This document shows positions 33,470-45,739 of a DNA stretch of 64,000 nucleotides, piece after piece (position 1 is the first letter of the stretch; the number at the start of each line of letters is the position of its first letter). The notes under the pieces were generated by a model. The model had not been told where the DNA came from and ran no database searches. It worked only from the letters and a program-made list of their open reading frames with translations. Made by a program: the position numbers and the translations under genes. The stretch is from Oscheius dolichura (lineage: Eukaryota; Nematoda; Chromadorea; Rhabditida; Rhabditidae). The stretch spans positions 2,976,001-3,040,000 of the forward strand of contig OW051492.1 of NCBI GenBank assembly GCA_932521035.1, in the 5' to 3' direction.

Positions 33470-35127
33470 CGGTCAACTTACCGCGCCGACGCCCCTGTTG
33501 TGTGTTGGCCAAGGTCCCGCGTGGGCTCTTCCTTCAAAATCGGGACGGTCAAGATTCGGCTTTGACAAAACGAAAAGCGAAACCATTTTTGACCGCCGGC
33601 TGACCAAACCCGGCTGGCTATAGAAAAAGGGCTTAACTTTGGTAAAGTGCTGTCGATTCGTCACTGTTACGCGCCAGAGCTTAGCAAAAAATAAACCGCC
33701 AATACGCCGAGAAGCGCCATCGAATGAGCCTACTCCCGTCGCGCTAGCTCAAAAAACGATCGTGCTTTTTTTGAAATTTAAAAGCTCGCTTCCTCCTCAC
33801 TCCCTCACTTTCAAAAAATTCTAAAAGTGCAGTTCGGCGCAGAAAAAATTATCGGTTCGAATGAGCCTACTCTCAATTTCTCAGCTGAAAAAAAGTTGTG
33901 GGGTTACATATCGCCTTTTTTTATAGCCAAGTGACTAGATATGCCCAGTTTTATTGAGAAGGGCGCCTTGGCCGGCCGGCGGCCGGCCGACGCCCCCGAT
34001 TCTTGTTGGCGGAGGCTCCGCGTTACAGTCTCACCCCGCGCCTACGGCGGCCGGCGGCCGCCGACGCGGGGGTTGTAGGCGTGGGTCTATGCTCCGCGTT
34101 AGAATATCCTCGTGCCGCTGGTTTTGGTCGAGATCCCCGGCTTTGACAAAACTCAAAGCGAAACCATTTTTGACCGTTGGCTGACCAAACCCGGCTGGCT
34201 ATAGAAAAAGGGCTTAGCTTTGGTAAAGTGCTAGGTTGACCCAGTTATGCTCGTGGGCAAGAGCCTAGGCTCGCGTTCCAGTCTCACCCCGCGCCTACGG
34301 CGGCCGGCGGCCGCCGACGCGGGGGTTGTAGGCGTGAGTCTAGGCTCCGCGTTAGATTCTCCCCCGTTTTATTGGTTTCGGTCGAAATCTCCGGCTTTGA
34401 CAAAACAAAAAGCGAAACCATTTTTGACCCTTGGCTGACCAAACCCGGCTGGCTATGGAAAAAGGGCTTAACTTTGGTAAAGTGCTGTCGATTCGTCACT
34501 GTTACGCGCCAGAGCTTAGCAAAAAATAAACCGCCAATACGCCAAGAAGCGCCATCGAATGAGCCTACTCCCACCGCGCTAGCTCAAAAAACGTTATTGC
34601 TTATTTTTATTTTTATTTTTTTTTGAAATTTAAAAGCTCGCTTCCTCCTCACTCCCTCACTTTCAAAAAATTCTAAAAGTGCAGTTCGGCGCAGCAAAAA
34701 TTATCGGTTCGAATGAGACTACTCTCAATTTCTCAGCTCAAAAAAAATGGTTTCGCTTTTCGTTTTTTCAAATTCGGATTTTGACCCGACTTTGAAGGAA
34801 GAACCTTGACCAACACACAACAGGGGCGTCCGGAAGGCGCCCTCAATAAAGCTGGGCTCGGCAAAAAATAAACCGCCAATATGCGAAGAAGCGTCGTCGA
34901 ATGAGCCTACTCCCATCGCGATAGCTCAAAAAAAGTGGCTTAAAAAAATGAAATTTAAAAGCTCGCTTCCTCCTCACTCCCTCATTTTCAAATTATTCTA
35001 AAAGTGCAGTCGTACGCAGAAAAAATTGAAAAAAAAGAAAAAATGTTCGAATGAGCCTACTCTCAATTTCTCAACTCAAAAAAAGTTGCGGGTTACATAA
35101 CGCATATTATTATAAAAAGGTGAATGG
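33470..35127 (+). repeat. R1/R2 repeat array upstream of H3
   Basis: R1 pieces at about 33480-33935 and 33940-34020, R2 units at about 34025-34130 and 34232-34370, then further R1 downstream modules to 35127. It includes the AACCTTGACCAACACACAAC unit also seen near 14848. It differs from the array at 20.7 kb in the order of units. It ends where the kinase-Kelch segmental duplication starts. Confidence 0.8.
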
Positions 35128-35747
35128 CATTTTTACGAGTTTATTTATTCTTCGTCGTTGCCCCCCGTGCGTTCTTCCCCTTTTAGAGGACATTTTATGG
35201 GCCAAGTAGTCGTATTTCTATCTGGATTACTGTAGTTTATTCAAGTATTTATTGTGATTCAGAGAGAATAATGAATATTTACACACGTCAAGGTTTGCAA
35301 ACCGAGAGGGGTCTTCTTGAGTGAGTCCCCACAGCACCTGCCATCAAAAAATGTCGAAACTCGATGATACTAACGGGCTAGGACCATAGGAAACACATAT
35401 CTAAAAGTATTTTGGAGAATTCGAAGAGAGGTTTCCTGCAAATCGTTTCGCTGCATTGAACCCCTAATGCCGTGTCCACCGTTTAGGCTTAACTTTTCTA
35501 CCACCAGCACATAAATTTGAATTTTGCCTTATGATACTCAGCCAACAAAAATTTCTTTAATTTTGCTGTTTTATCTTTAATTTTCGAAGAGAGGTTTCCT
35601 GCCGCGTAAAACGCAATGTGGAAGCGTCCACCCCTGAGATAAGGAGAAGCGGAGAATCAATTCAGCTCTTATCTTCTCATTTCCTCCTCTATCACACTTT
35701 TTCAAGCCTGTGCCATCTCCTAGCAAATTTTTATTGTCTAGAACATC

Positions 35748-38700
35748 ATGAAATTCGGTAACTGTATTCGCCCTTTTCCTATTTGTTTTTTAAAGAAATC
35801 CCACGTTATCCTCTCGGAGAATTTTTAAATCTGAAGGAAATAGGGCGTGGCAGCGGAGGAGATGTCTACAAAGGATTTCATCCAGATTTTGGGTATGTTT
35901 TAGACTTTTGCTATAAAATATTGTAGACAAATCGCAATCTTTTGGGGGGAAACGCCGCCTGAATATTACAGAAAAGAAGTTGAAATCCTTATCGAGGTAC
36001 ATTTTTAATATCACCTGCAAGAGCGGAAAAGCAATTTAGCATCGGCATCCAAATATCGTCCAGCTGTATGGAATATTTAGTTTTGGAAGTCAACATAACA
36101 TATATTTGGGTTATGTGATGGAACTCCTTGAAGAAGGCAGTCTTCACGACGGTTTGGACTTCTTCCATTTAATTAATAGCTCGTTTAGTTATTTATGATC
36201 CAAAGAAAAGGAAAAACTACAATTCGGCTCAAATATACCTTTGGATTTATCAAATAGGACTAGGTCTACAGCATCTTCATAACAAGGAAATTATGCATCG
36301 GGATATCAAACCGCAAAAGTATCAGACAATTTTTCTTGAAGTTTATTTTTTTCAGTATTCTCATTGCAGGCGAACAGTTGAAATTGGCCGATTTTGGCAC
36401 ATCCGGAACTGTTGCAACGAATCTCTCACCCAGCACAGCTCGCCGAGACCGCCAATTTAAAGGTCGGAACGCTCCAATGCCAAAATCCATGTTATGCATT
36501 TATATGCGGTTTTGATGAGTTATCTATTTTTATCGACCCCGAATTACTATATAGGAAAGGAGAAAAAGATAAAATACTAAAGAAATAAAGAGGACCGTAG
36601 CATTCATGAATTTTGTTCAGGAAATCCATTTTTACCATTGAAAAAGAATTTTCCGAAGCGTTACTGGTCATTCTTGGTATCAAAATGTTGGTCACGATGT
36701 GACTAATTGTTTTCCATGAAAATTAGACAATTCCAATGTCGGCAATATTGAGTAAAATATTTTTAACGAAAAAAGAATACTACCCGCGAAAGGAAAATTT
36801 CAAATTTTGTTAAGGAATTTTGCATCTATTCTGGGTGCATCTAGTTCTCTTTAGTTGTACATCCGATTTAATTTCTGTTTTTTTGCAATCGTTAGAGCAC
36901 ATCAAATTGTCTTTTAATACAATGTTTGGACTTCTAACAATGAAAAATGAATAAATGGCATCAAATTTAGTGGCATTTTCGATATTTTTGTTACATACAG
37001 TTGTCAGATCTAGGTGGCAAGCTCTATTAAAAGACAATCTGATGTGCTGAATCGATTGCAGAAAACAGAAATCAAATCGGATGTATCACTAAAGAGAACT
37101 AGATGCACCCAGATGAGACAGTTTACTATGGGAAATAATTTTAATTACTGTAGCGCACCTGTTACGTAAATCACGTCGTGGCGCGCTTTTGGTCGGGTCG
37201 GCGAGCTGTGCCAGTCTCACTGGATGGTAAGTTTGGACCGATTACATATAAAGTTTTTTAGCGTTGGAACGGTCAATTACATGGCTCCTGAAGTGATAGA
37301 TACGAACAAATATGGTCCCGCAGCGGATATCTATTCTTTAGCAATCACAATTTGGGAAATATTCCACCGAGAGTACGCCTGTCTTCAGTTTATTCAATTT
37401 GTTTCTTTTTAAAGAAAACCTTATGAAGCAGAAATAGAAAAAAATTTATATTCACATTTACAACAAATCAAAACTGGAAAACGTCCGGCATTGGATACAG
37501 GCAAAATGGATGGAGATACGGCAAACATTGTAAAAAGGTAAGTTTTTCGGAATAAGTGGAGACGTTTTGTCTCTTCTCGTGAACTTCTAAAAGAAAACAA
37601 ATGGATTCAGGTGCTGGCAGAAAAACGCTACCAGTAGACCGCCGATACAAGATTGCGTTGAGTTCTTTAGAGCAAAAGTCGATGCAACTCGACCTTTGGA
37701 AGAAGAAGCAAATTTCATCAGAAGGCAAGTGAATGATGAAACAGTGGGGACTTTTTTATTTCGATCGTTAGCTTTTATTTTTAGATTTTAGTTCTTGGGG
37801 GAGGAGGGGAAGACAATCATGGAAATGAAATGCTTATTCTAAAAAAAAACAAATGGATCAAATTGTCTTTGAAATTACCTAAAAAGTTAAATTCTGGTGG
37901 TGCAGTCTATTTAGATGGAGAAATTTATATATTTGGTGGTTGGAAGAAGGGAAAAAAATTGTACAAATTGGACAAATTGGACAAGGAAACACTGGAATGG
38001 ACACCATTAGCCGAAATGAATGAGCTACGACGGGGAATTTCGAACAGTTGTCTGGAATGGAATGGATCTATCTGGGTGTTTGGAGGATTCAATATAAGCT
38101 ATTCGAAATCTGGAAGGAATGAAAACTGGTTGAAAAGTGTGGAACGGTATGATCCGGAAGAGAACAAATGGATTAAAATGCCGTACGTTTCACTCTAGTC
38201 AGGGCGCCCAAATTTACGGTCACTTGACTAGTTGAACTCAAGGATGAGGAAGAAAATTTAGAGACATGAAATATCCTCGACACGAAGCGGCAGCAGCAGT
38301 TCATAATGAAAAATTCATTGTCTGTGGTGGATACGATGGCTGCAATGAATTGAAAAGTGTGGAATGTTTCGACCCGAAGAGTGGCGTCTGGACGGAGTTG
38401 AATGATTTGATCACACCTCGACATAGACATTCTCTCGTTTCCTATAACAATTCTCTGATTCTAATGGGAGGAACTGATATAGAGAAATATCTCAATTCTG
38501 TCCTGGAATTGAATAATTTGGAAAACGGAGGAACATGGACGGAACTGCCACCAATGAGATCTTCTCGTTGTGACTTCTCTTCCGCCCTCCTTGATAATGA
38601 AATTTTTGTAATTGGAGGAAAGTATCGAAAAGGAGTTGAGATATTCGATGGACAAAATTGGAGAGATGGCCCTCCTCTTCCTTATGTTTGTGGCTTTACA

Positions 38701-38757
38701 ACCTCTATTGTCATTCCCCAAAATTTGACTGATGCTCTCTGTAATTATTCAGAATGA
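35748..38757 (+). pseudogene. Kinase-Kelch fusion gene, copy A, kinase disrupted
   Basis: Kinase exons 35748-35757, 35796-35892, 35927-35996, 36040-36151, 36189-36318 and 36356 onward give IGRGSGGDVYKGF, HRHPNIVQLYGIF, IMHRDIKPQN and LADFGTSG. The usual VAVK lysine strand reads QIAIFWGE, so the lysine is lost. A 785-bp element interrupts the exon after DFG at 36430. Kinase coding resumes after 37214 (GTVNYMAPEV, PAADIYSLAI, CWQKNATSRPP). After FIRRQ a 57-nt intron in the right phase leads into exons 37785-38182 and 38262-38757 (TGA). These encode a Kelch beta-propeller (ILVLGGGG, IYIFGGWKK, IWVFGGFN, FIVCGGYD, LILMGGTD, IFVIGGKY). Kinase plus Kelch on one polypeptide is an unusual animal architecture. 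The Kelch half is intact here and might still be expressed alone from ATG 37830. Confidence 0.75.
36430..37214. mobile_element. 785-bp TIR element with nested hairpin, in kinase exon A
   Basis: Flanked by TCTCAC on both sides (36424-36429 and 37215-37220). Termini CCAGCACAGCTCGCCGA and its near complement share 14 bp. The element is absent from copy B at the matching position. Nested inside are inverted arms at 36831-36919 and 37025-37112, about 88 bp each, a second foldback unit. No transposase is seen. Confidence 0.8.
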
Positions 38758-38981
38758 TACAATAAAGAAAGTTCACATTGTTCAGTTTAGCATCCAATTT
38801 GTTCCTTCTTCTGCATCGCGTCTTATGCAAAGTGACATGACAATAAATAATATCGTGCAAACTGCAAGTCTGGAGAAAAGCGCCGCCGGCTACACGCCTC
38901 CGTTGAAATTCGTGCATTCGGCGACAAATCAGAGCCCCTTTTCCTAGCTATTCATAGCCTTCAATTGGGCTACTGTGCTAC

Positions 38982-39292
38982 CTTTTAAAGGAACAGTCTC
39001 GTCGAGCTACAGACGCATTACGTACACAGTCTGGCGCATAAATTTGAATTTTGCCTTATGATACTCAGCCAACAAAAATTTCTTTAATTTTGCTGTTTTA
39101 TCTTTAATTTTTGTTGTCAAGTATTCTGATGCCTATCCGAAGAATAATCAGCAAAGAAATGGAAAGAAAAGCGTGAAAATAGCGAGAAAATGATCAAAAA
39201 CGAAAAAGCGTCTAGCCTACGCAGCCAAATTTGCGCGGGAGCTGTCGGCACTTGTCGGCGCTTTTTCCCCCGGCGAGACTGTTCCTTTAAAA
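38982..39292. repeat. 311-bp TIR element (copy A)
   Basis: Ends TTTTAAAGGAACAGTCTCG and its complement, 22 bp with one mismatch. The same element is at 52241-52551 in copy B, so it was in place before the segmental duplication. Inside lies the 76-bp sequence also found at 35507. Non-coding. Confidence 0.75.
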
Positions 39293-39307
39293 TGTTGGCG
39301 TTTTTTT

Positions 39308-39357
39308 CACAGCTGCTCAAATCAAGGAGAAGTTGCCCCTAAAATCAATGGCCAAAA
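39308..39357 (+). pseudogene. Tail fragment of the pseudokinase gene
   Basis: ACAGCTGCTCAAATCAAGGA and the following bases repeat the last coding exon of the gene at 44644-45739 (AAQIKEKL) with a one-base deletion. The downstream flank of that gene (45733-45897) is found at 39783-39950. The two halves are separated by the retrocopy-like insertion at 39370-39782. Confidence 0.75.
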
Positions 39358-39369
39358 AAAATTGATCAA

Positions 39370-39782
39370 GTTTCAAGTTTTATTCCCATAATCAGCGCAT
39401 ATCACGCGAGGGAGGCCTCTTGTCCCTTGTTGCTGACGCGAGTTCTTGAACTGCTACAGCGGGACGGCGAGGTAGTAGGCCGGTTCTCTCCAGGGGGGCC
39501 AAGTCGACGGGGAGAGGGAGTCCGCATCCATAACCGTTGATGTTGTTGCTGCTTCTGTTGGTAGAAGTTGCTGGCCGGCGAGGATGTCGAATCCAGTAGA
39601 GCGAACGGCCTCACGGTGCTCCAGTCCGGCTTGAGGTCGGGATCCTGTCCTTTGTCACGGCAGCACGGCGGCGGACGAGCAGCAGCACGAGTTGAAGTCA
39701 GCAAAAGTCATCAGCAACCGCGGCTGGCTGCTTCGGCGGCAGAGAAATGGGGACCGACCGCCCGCGGGGTGGAAAGAAGCAG
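39370..39782 (-). mobile_element. 413-bp retrocopy-like insertion with 12-bp target duplication (copy A)
   Basis: AAAATTGATCAA flanks both sides (39358-39369 and 39783-39794). Read on the - strand the insert is GC-rich, has a 100-codon open frame at 39704-39402 (MLTSTRAAARPPPCCRDKGQ) and finishes with AATAAAACTTGAAAC just before the repeat. That is the layout of a reverse-transcribed mRNA 3' end inserted by a LINE-type machinery, though without a long A tail. I do not recognise the protein. The same insert is at about 52629-53041. Confidence 0.6.
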
Positions 39783-39993
39783 AAAATTGATCAAAATATG
39801 TGATAAATTCATAAAAGTTGACTAGGTTGTTTACGAGCTGCTGAGACCAATTTTTGTCATCGTCCATCCAATGTTTTACTTCCAAAATATATCCATCAAT
39901 AAATCAAACAGCAACATCAGAACCGAGTAGATCGTCTGCAAATAACTCATATAACACTTGTGAAAAGATGGCTACAACTTCAATTAAATAGTG

Positions 39994-42900
39994 TTACGTT
40001 AAAGGTAATCTGTCGAAAATTTCTCTTGTTCGCTGGTCTATTTCGTCTATTTTCTTTTTGAATTCCCCGTTACTGATGTCTTTTATGATGTCCATCAAGT
40101 CTCGGTTCCGTTTCTCCAATCGAAAGATGACCTCCTTCATAAGATCCACGTTTTCTGTTATTTCTTCCCGTTCTTCTTGTCTCTTGTCGTTCATTTCCTA
40201 GAGACAATTACAGAAATCTTCGGACTCCCACCTTTATTTCGGAAACTGTTTCAGCCGTTGTCTCTTTTGCTGATTGCAATCCTAGAAGGTTAAACAGCCA
40301 GCTGACACAGCAGTTTTGTGAGAATCGACGAAGTTTATTCAACAAAGTGCCACTTTCACTTTTCAATTCTTGTGGAGCTGGTTCCTCCATTTTTATAAGG
40401 TGTTCACCTTCCTAAATAAAGTTGTTTATCGCAATTCTGTGATTCTACCTTGCTACCGGCTGCTTTTTTTCCACTTTCTACGTCATTTTTTGAATTGTGG
40501 CGTCCGCTACACCTGAAATCTGAATATTATCAGCTCCTCCAACTGTACCAACCGCATCCAGCGATAAATATTTTCCGCCGTTCTCCAAAATATTTCCAAA
40601 TCTGCTATCATTTCTGCCTAAATTTCATTTTTTTTCTCTTCTTTCTTTTCTGATTCACCTGTTTGCAGAGACGTCGCCCCTTGGAAGCGTCCATTATTTT
40701 AGCGATATCGTCTACAGCCAAACCAACCAGCAGGTTCAGTAGAAGAATATGCAGACAGATACAGAAAATGAAAAAGACATAATAAGCAACGATGCTGGGA
40801 TATTGGACGGTATCAAGAAGATTCTGATGAGTTAGGCCAATGACAGGAGACGTTGTCGACGCGTCAGAGGTCGCTGCAGGACCCCAAGAGCTCGGATCTT
40901 CTGTAAAATTGAAGGAATTGGCTGCTAGATCCTTAAAGGCTAAAGGAGTCGTAGCCCGATTATCCGGAGAATTTGACGAAACTTGGGGACTGAAATAAGT
41001 TCAGTTCATTCCCATAAATCGGCCGTCTTACGGTAATGTTGGACATTCTTGGAGGGAAGGAAAAAATAATCCGTCGAAATCAAATTCGCCAGTCATCATT
41101 GCCAATGTTTTTCCAGCCACCGAATGGAAACTTTGGAATGGCTCCTGAAAGGAAAACCATCTTCGTTCGTTATAAGAGCCTTACCGCTTTATGGAACAAG
41201 GTATAAAAGGCCGTACTGAAGCAGAGAAGAAACATTGAAAACATCAGCAGAACGCCAATAAAAGTCTTCAAAATTGAATAAAACATCTCCATATACAGGC
41301 CTAATTTACTGAAAATGAAGAGAAAGATTACGGTAGACGAATTATTTACGGTGGAATGATCTTCAATTTCATGAAGAGATCAATCCATGAAATAAAGAGA
41401 CACAGAATAATGACAACCAGCTTCCATTCTTCCAGAAACCAAGGCTAAAATTAATTTTAACCGTTAACTGTCTTCATTCCCTTACCTGGACGAGTATAAA
41501 AATTGATAGCCCGTAGGAAATGGTCTCGACGATATCTTGCGAATTGATAAATCTGTGCCTTTCTATACAAAATTCGATGAATTGTTTGACCAATGAGAGA
41601 ATGGTCACGGCCCAAAAAAAGTACCACAGATCTTAAAAACAACATTCAACGTCGGAGTCCTCGTATATTTTCAACTATATAATTTTATAAGTATTTCCAC
41701 TAACTATTGTTAGGTTGCTGCTCCTTATTCTCTCCGATGGCAGCGTTTCTCGCCCCATACATCACACAATACCAGGAAACACAGAATAAATGAAGAATAA
41801 TAAGAAGAACATCTGTAAAATTGGATCAAAGAATTTATTAAAAATAAAATATATTCTCACCGATGTAGTACGGTAAAATACAAATTAAATGGTCGTCGAT
41901 ATACGTGGATACGTCTGGCTGATTCAATAGACTCACATCTTTCAATTTGGACTAAATGTTGTTAATTTCTTAGCTTTTCCACCTACGATTTCTCTGAAGA
42001 TCAACTTTCCATTATTATCGACTATAAAATAGGCATGAGAATTTATTAAATTCCAATCTTACCGTCAGTTATTTTAATGTTTCCTTCATTTGATTCTATT
42101 TTAAATTTGGAAAAGACCTGGGGAAGTGCCTCTGGACATTTTCGTTTCCAGTCCTTGAAGAATTTCTTATCGGTGTCGATAATTTCCTCGATACATTCTT
42201 TCGAAGCAGCAGCCAATAATCTCGAAAGTAGCTGGTCATCTTTTTTTTCAGCAGCTTTCTAAAATGTGAGAAATATCAAAGGCTACAGTGGCTACAATAA
42301 CCTTCAGCTGTTCTGGTGTTATTCGATTACAAACTTCTGTTCCCTTTAAAATCGTATCAATACAGCTAAAATCTCCGTTCTTCTTACAGTCGTCAATTGC
42401 TTGGGTTAAAACGTGGTCTATATTATCCTTAGTCAACAATTTGTCACAATCCAAAGAAAGAAGATAGGCAAATTAACTGAAAATGTCGAATATTTGAAGA
42501 AATTATCGATTCTACCATTGCCTTCTTTCAATTTAAATAAATAATTATCTTTCAGATGTGAATTATCCCATCCGAAGTCAGCAAAGTCCCGAATTAAGTT
42601 GTCATCACAGTCATTTAGCCACTTTAGCACATTCAGCCGGTCCTCCTCGATGGCTACGTGAGCAGGAGAATGGAAATTGACATCCAAAACGCGTAAAGAT
42701 GCTCCCTTCCTGTATAAAGCCTAAATTTTGACTGAAAACAAGCCGTTTATAGCTGGTCTACCTTGCAAATTGGCAGATTCCCTCGTCTGCATGCCCAATG
42801 CATTAGTCTTTCTCCTTTCCATGTTGTCTTTTCACTTGACACCGTTTCATTTATAAGATTATCCACATTATTGTATTTTTCTTTGTACGCCTCCAAATCT

Positions 42901-43679
42901 TGTAAATAACTCTGCAAATATCGATAAAGTTTATCGTTTTCTTACCTCTAGTCCCAGAATCGAACAACTGTAAATTCCACGATCTATTTCTAGCAAGATT
43001 TAGTTGCTTACTTCTTTTAATGGCCACATATAAACATTCTTTGTGTCCACTGCAACAAATCATTGCAAATGCAGCAGCAAAAAATGGGCTAGATGGAGAA
43101 CAGTAATGTAAGAGAGTTGAAAGTTGATGGGGATCACTGGAAAGGAATTTGAAGAAGCGACTGATAAATGTGGCTCACTTCACTGTTATACAGGAAAAAA
43201 CAAATTTGTCATAGAATTTAATAATCTCCTCGACGATGTTCTCCTCATTTGGCTCGAGATTTCCTGAATACGCCATTTGGTTGTTTTGTAGAAGAAAATC
43301 CATGGGTTTTTGACCTTACAAAACAGTCCACAAGAAACCTTCTCGGGGGAGCCATTTCTACTGTGAAAAAAAGAAGAAATGGAGCTCTCCAGGGAGTTCC
43401 TAGGGAGCCTAGGGAGGCCTCCCAAGCCGGGGAGCAATGATATGGGCGCAACAGGAAAACTAACCAAGGTTTTTTAAGTTGTTTATGAAAGTCCTTGTCA
43501 TTATCCAAAGCGGCCAACAACATCTTCTTCAGTTTTAAACAGAGACGACCATTAATGGAAGTTCCATCCATTATGGAACTGTTCAAGCGCTTTATTTCGG
43601 CTTTCTTCTCTAATGACAAAGTGTCATCTTGAAGTTTCTTCTCAATTGATTCCTTCAATTTGTCTTCCTCGGTTGCCAT
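39994..43679 (-). CDS. TRPA-family cation channel
   Basis: A multi-exon - strand gene starting at ATG 43679 (MATEEDKLKESIEKKLQDDT). Ankyrin-like repeats lie near 43130-42480 (ERLMHWACRRGNLPICKALY, FHSPAHVAIEEDRLNVLKWL). The six-helix channel follows. The pore helix and filter GKTLAMMTGEFDFDGLFFPS are at about 41140-41045. The exon 40989-40659 has a long extracellular Ser/Thr loop, helix S6 (YYVFFIFCICLHILLLNL) and the diagnostic NLLVGLAVDDIAKIMDASKG. The C-terminus is a charged coiled coil (TENVDLMKEVIFRLEKRNRD) ending at 39994. TRPA channels are plasma-membrane sensors of chemicals and heat. Only a few ankyrin repeats are visible, fewer than the long array usual in TRPA1. Exons in the middle were not all joined. 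A roughly 150-nt segment after the first exon contains CCTCCCTAGGCTCCCTAGG-type low-complexity sequence. Confidence 0.85.
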
Positions 43680-43699
43680 ATTCCCCAATGAAAATGGGA

Positions 43700-44450
43700 A
43701 AACGACGAGATTTATCTGAAAAGGAAGATTTATGAATCAGAATAAAATGTTTTGGGGAAAAAGAAAGAGAGAAGGAGCTCATTTTGCTTTGGATACCAAA
43801 GATAACTGGGGAAAATATCAATCGAGAAACTGTGAAACAGGTAAAACTCTTTGATTAAAAAGGCAAATGAGGATAAGCAAAAGAATGTGAAATGAGAAAT
43901 TGAATGTATTGAATTTCTTCGATTGCTGTACGAGATAACATTTCCTGGCGTGGGAGGCGAAGAGATGGGTATCTCCCTTTCCTAATTTCTCACCAGGGAA
44001 ATTTGTCACTAGTTCTTTTTTTCACAAAACGGAAGCGGAACATTCTTTGTTCTAAATGGAATCCAACAAAGTGGGAAAAGGGAAAAGGGAAAAGGAAAAG
44101 GCGAAAAGGCACAGAATCGATGTTATCAGCCCCCCGAGGCTTTTGTTTGTTCAGTATCACGCTTTTTTCTTCCAAAAGGAGGTCTGCTAGTTTTAAATTT
44201 GTTGGAGACACAACGCGTCCTCCATTATTTTATTTGTTACACTTGCTGTCGAGTGTTGGCGCCCTGACTCACCTGTGGTGGAGCTTATTTTTTGGCTTAG
44301 AGCTCTTATCTGTCTATTTCACCACTTTTTTCCACGTCTTTTCTGCCTTGCTGGCAGTCTTTAATCACACCATTTCCCTGCCGATATAATTCTTTTCTCA
44401 CTGCGATGGCCGCTAATGGTATCATTTTTTCTTGTTTTAAAACAAAGTCG
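43700..44450. other. Intergenic stretch between TRPA and pseudokinase genes
   Basis: Probably the promoter and 5' region of the TRPA gene and of the divergent downstream gene. Purine-rich runs (GGGAAAAGGGAAAAGGAAAA near 44077) are notable. The overlapping short frames on both strands lack conserved features and I do not call a gene. Confidence 0.4.
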
Positions 44451-44457
44451 ATTTCTT

Positions 44458-44697
44458 TTAGGTTGCCCAGTTTTTTCGAGAAACCACATAAACGAATCTG
44501 TTCACGGCTCCGGCCTTCTTCAAATCACCACAAATGATCGCGTTGCTCCGGAATTGCGCGGGTCTGTTGATTTCTCCTTTTTTTGAAGAATTCTTTTTAG
44601 AGTATTCCGTGTTCATTGCTTGAATTCGCTGACCAGAGCCCAAATGGGAGACCAGGAAGACCAGGGAGCAGCCGCCGCTGCAAAGCAGCAGCAACAT
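44458..44697 (-). CDS. Possible small secreted protein (79 aa), antisense to the pseudokinase start
   Basis: A single-exon frame opening MLLLLCSGGCSLVFLVSHLG, a good signal-peptide pattern, then a polar Lys/Asn-rich body ending at 44458. It overlaps head-to-head with the first proposed exon of the + strand gene at 44644. At most one of the two overlapping starts is likely to be real. No family recognised. Confidence 0.35.
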   Translation of the reverse strand: MLLLLCSGGCSLVFLVSHLGSGQRIQAMNTEYSKKNSSKKGEINRPAQFRSNAIICGDLKKAGAVNRFVYVVSRKNWAT

Positions 44698-45739
44698 GGT
44701 GATGGACGGATTCTTCGGAGGATACCCGTCCTTATGAATTCTGTATGGAAGGTACTATTTATTTTTTTACTAACAAACAAACAAGAATTTTAGAACCACC
44801 ACCCAAATGTTATGAAAATACACGGCTTTCTTCGTGTCAATACTATTGACACGTGAGTCGCTCTCTATTCGATTTGTTATTTTTTTCGTGAAAGATATCA
44901 ATTTCAAAGATCTTTAGCCAATTTATCAAAGCTTAGCTCGATGTGATTTCTATAAAGTCATTTCAGTAATGTCCAATTCCTCACAGAAGATAGCACGACG
45001 CTTATGAGAGATGTCACCCATGTTATTTATGAAAATTGTCGATATAATCTAAAAGAATGTAAGGGTTTAAAATTCGATTCCTTTTTAAATTTATTTAGAT
45101 ATAGAAACTGGAACTGATGTAAGTCAACAAACAATCCAATGGGCTTTCCAGCTGATCTCAGCAATTGATCATCTGCATAATTCTGTGGAAGTAATGCACC
45201 GGCGAATCAACCCCGAGACGTAGGAAATTTTACTGGGTCTCGTCACGAAGAATGTTTAGAGTCTATATTTCTGAAGACGATGATGGGAAGACGACTCTTA
45301 AATTAGGAGATATTCTTTTCGCAAGGACACCGGTACCCTTTGATGTGACGGCAGAGTAAAAATTGAATCTTTTTTCCTTTTCAAACATCTCCTTATAGAA
45401 GGAATGACTTGATACCCTACGCTGCACCGGAAACTTTCGGCACCCAAAATAATCAATTAGCCAATTACGGTCTCCCCGCCGATATTTGGAGCTATGGAAT
45501 GGTTCTTTATTTCATCACTCATCGGCAGTTGTTTCTATTCTTTTCCCTTTTATTCAAACTTATTTAGAGACCCGTATGACAGAGATGTTACAAGACATGG
45601 AGGGCCGGCACTGAAAGAAGATCTCGACGAAACGCTGAAGGAAATTATCAGAAACTGCTGGAATTTGGAGAGTTCCGAGCGATTCACAGCTGCTCAAATC
45701 AAGGAGAAGTTGGCCCCTAAAATCAATGGCCAAAATTGA
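44644..45739 (+). CDS. Pseudokinase gene
   Basis: Seven exons join in phase: 44644-44751, 44794-44852, 44967-45058, 45099-45219, 45260-45355, 45399-45527 and 45568-45739 (TGA). The order is kinase-like: HHPNVMKIHGFL, QWAFQLISAIDHLHN, VMHRRINPETV, LKLGDILFA, YAAPETF, GLPADIWSYGMVLYF and CWNLESSERFTAAQIKEKL. HRD is HRR and DFG is GDI, so both catalytic aspartates are gone; no glycine loop or VAVK lysine is found. The first exon (MGDQEDQGAAAAAKQQQ) is weakly supported and part of the N-lobe may lie in an unseen upstream exon. A piece of its 3' end is copied at 39308-39357 and 39783-39950. Confidence 0.65.

Larger units (their letters stand above)
35128..39785 (+). repeat. Segmental duplication, copy A
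   Basis: From GCATTTTTACGAG at 35128 to about 39782 this matches 48335-53042. Independent insertions explain the differences: 36430-37214 is only in A, 49946-50756 only in B. It contains a kinase-Kelch gene, a TIR element, a tail fragment of the pseudokinase gene and a retrocopy-like insertion. A 76-bp sequence (ATAAATTTGAATTTTGCC...) occurs twice in each copy, near 35507/39036 and 48719/52297. Confidence 0.9.

Noticed and set aside
44077-44105. Purine-rich GGGAAAAGGGAAAAGG tract as a regulatory element
   Set aside because: Only a low-complexity run; nothing in the sequence ties it to a known factor.
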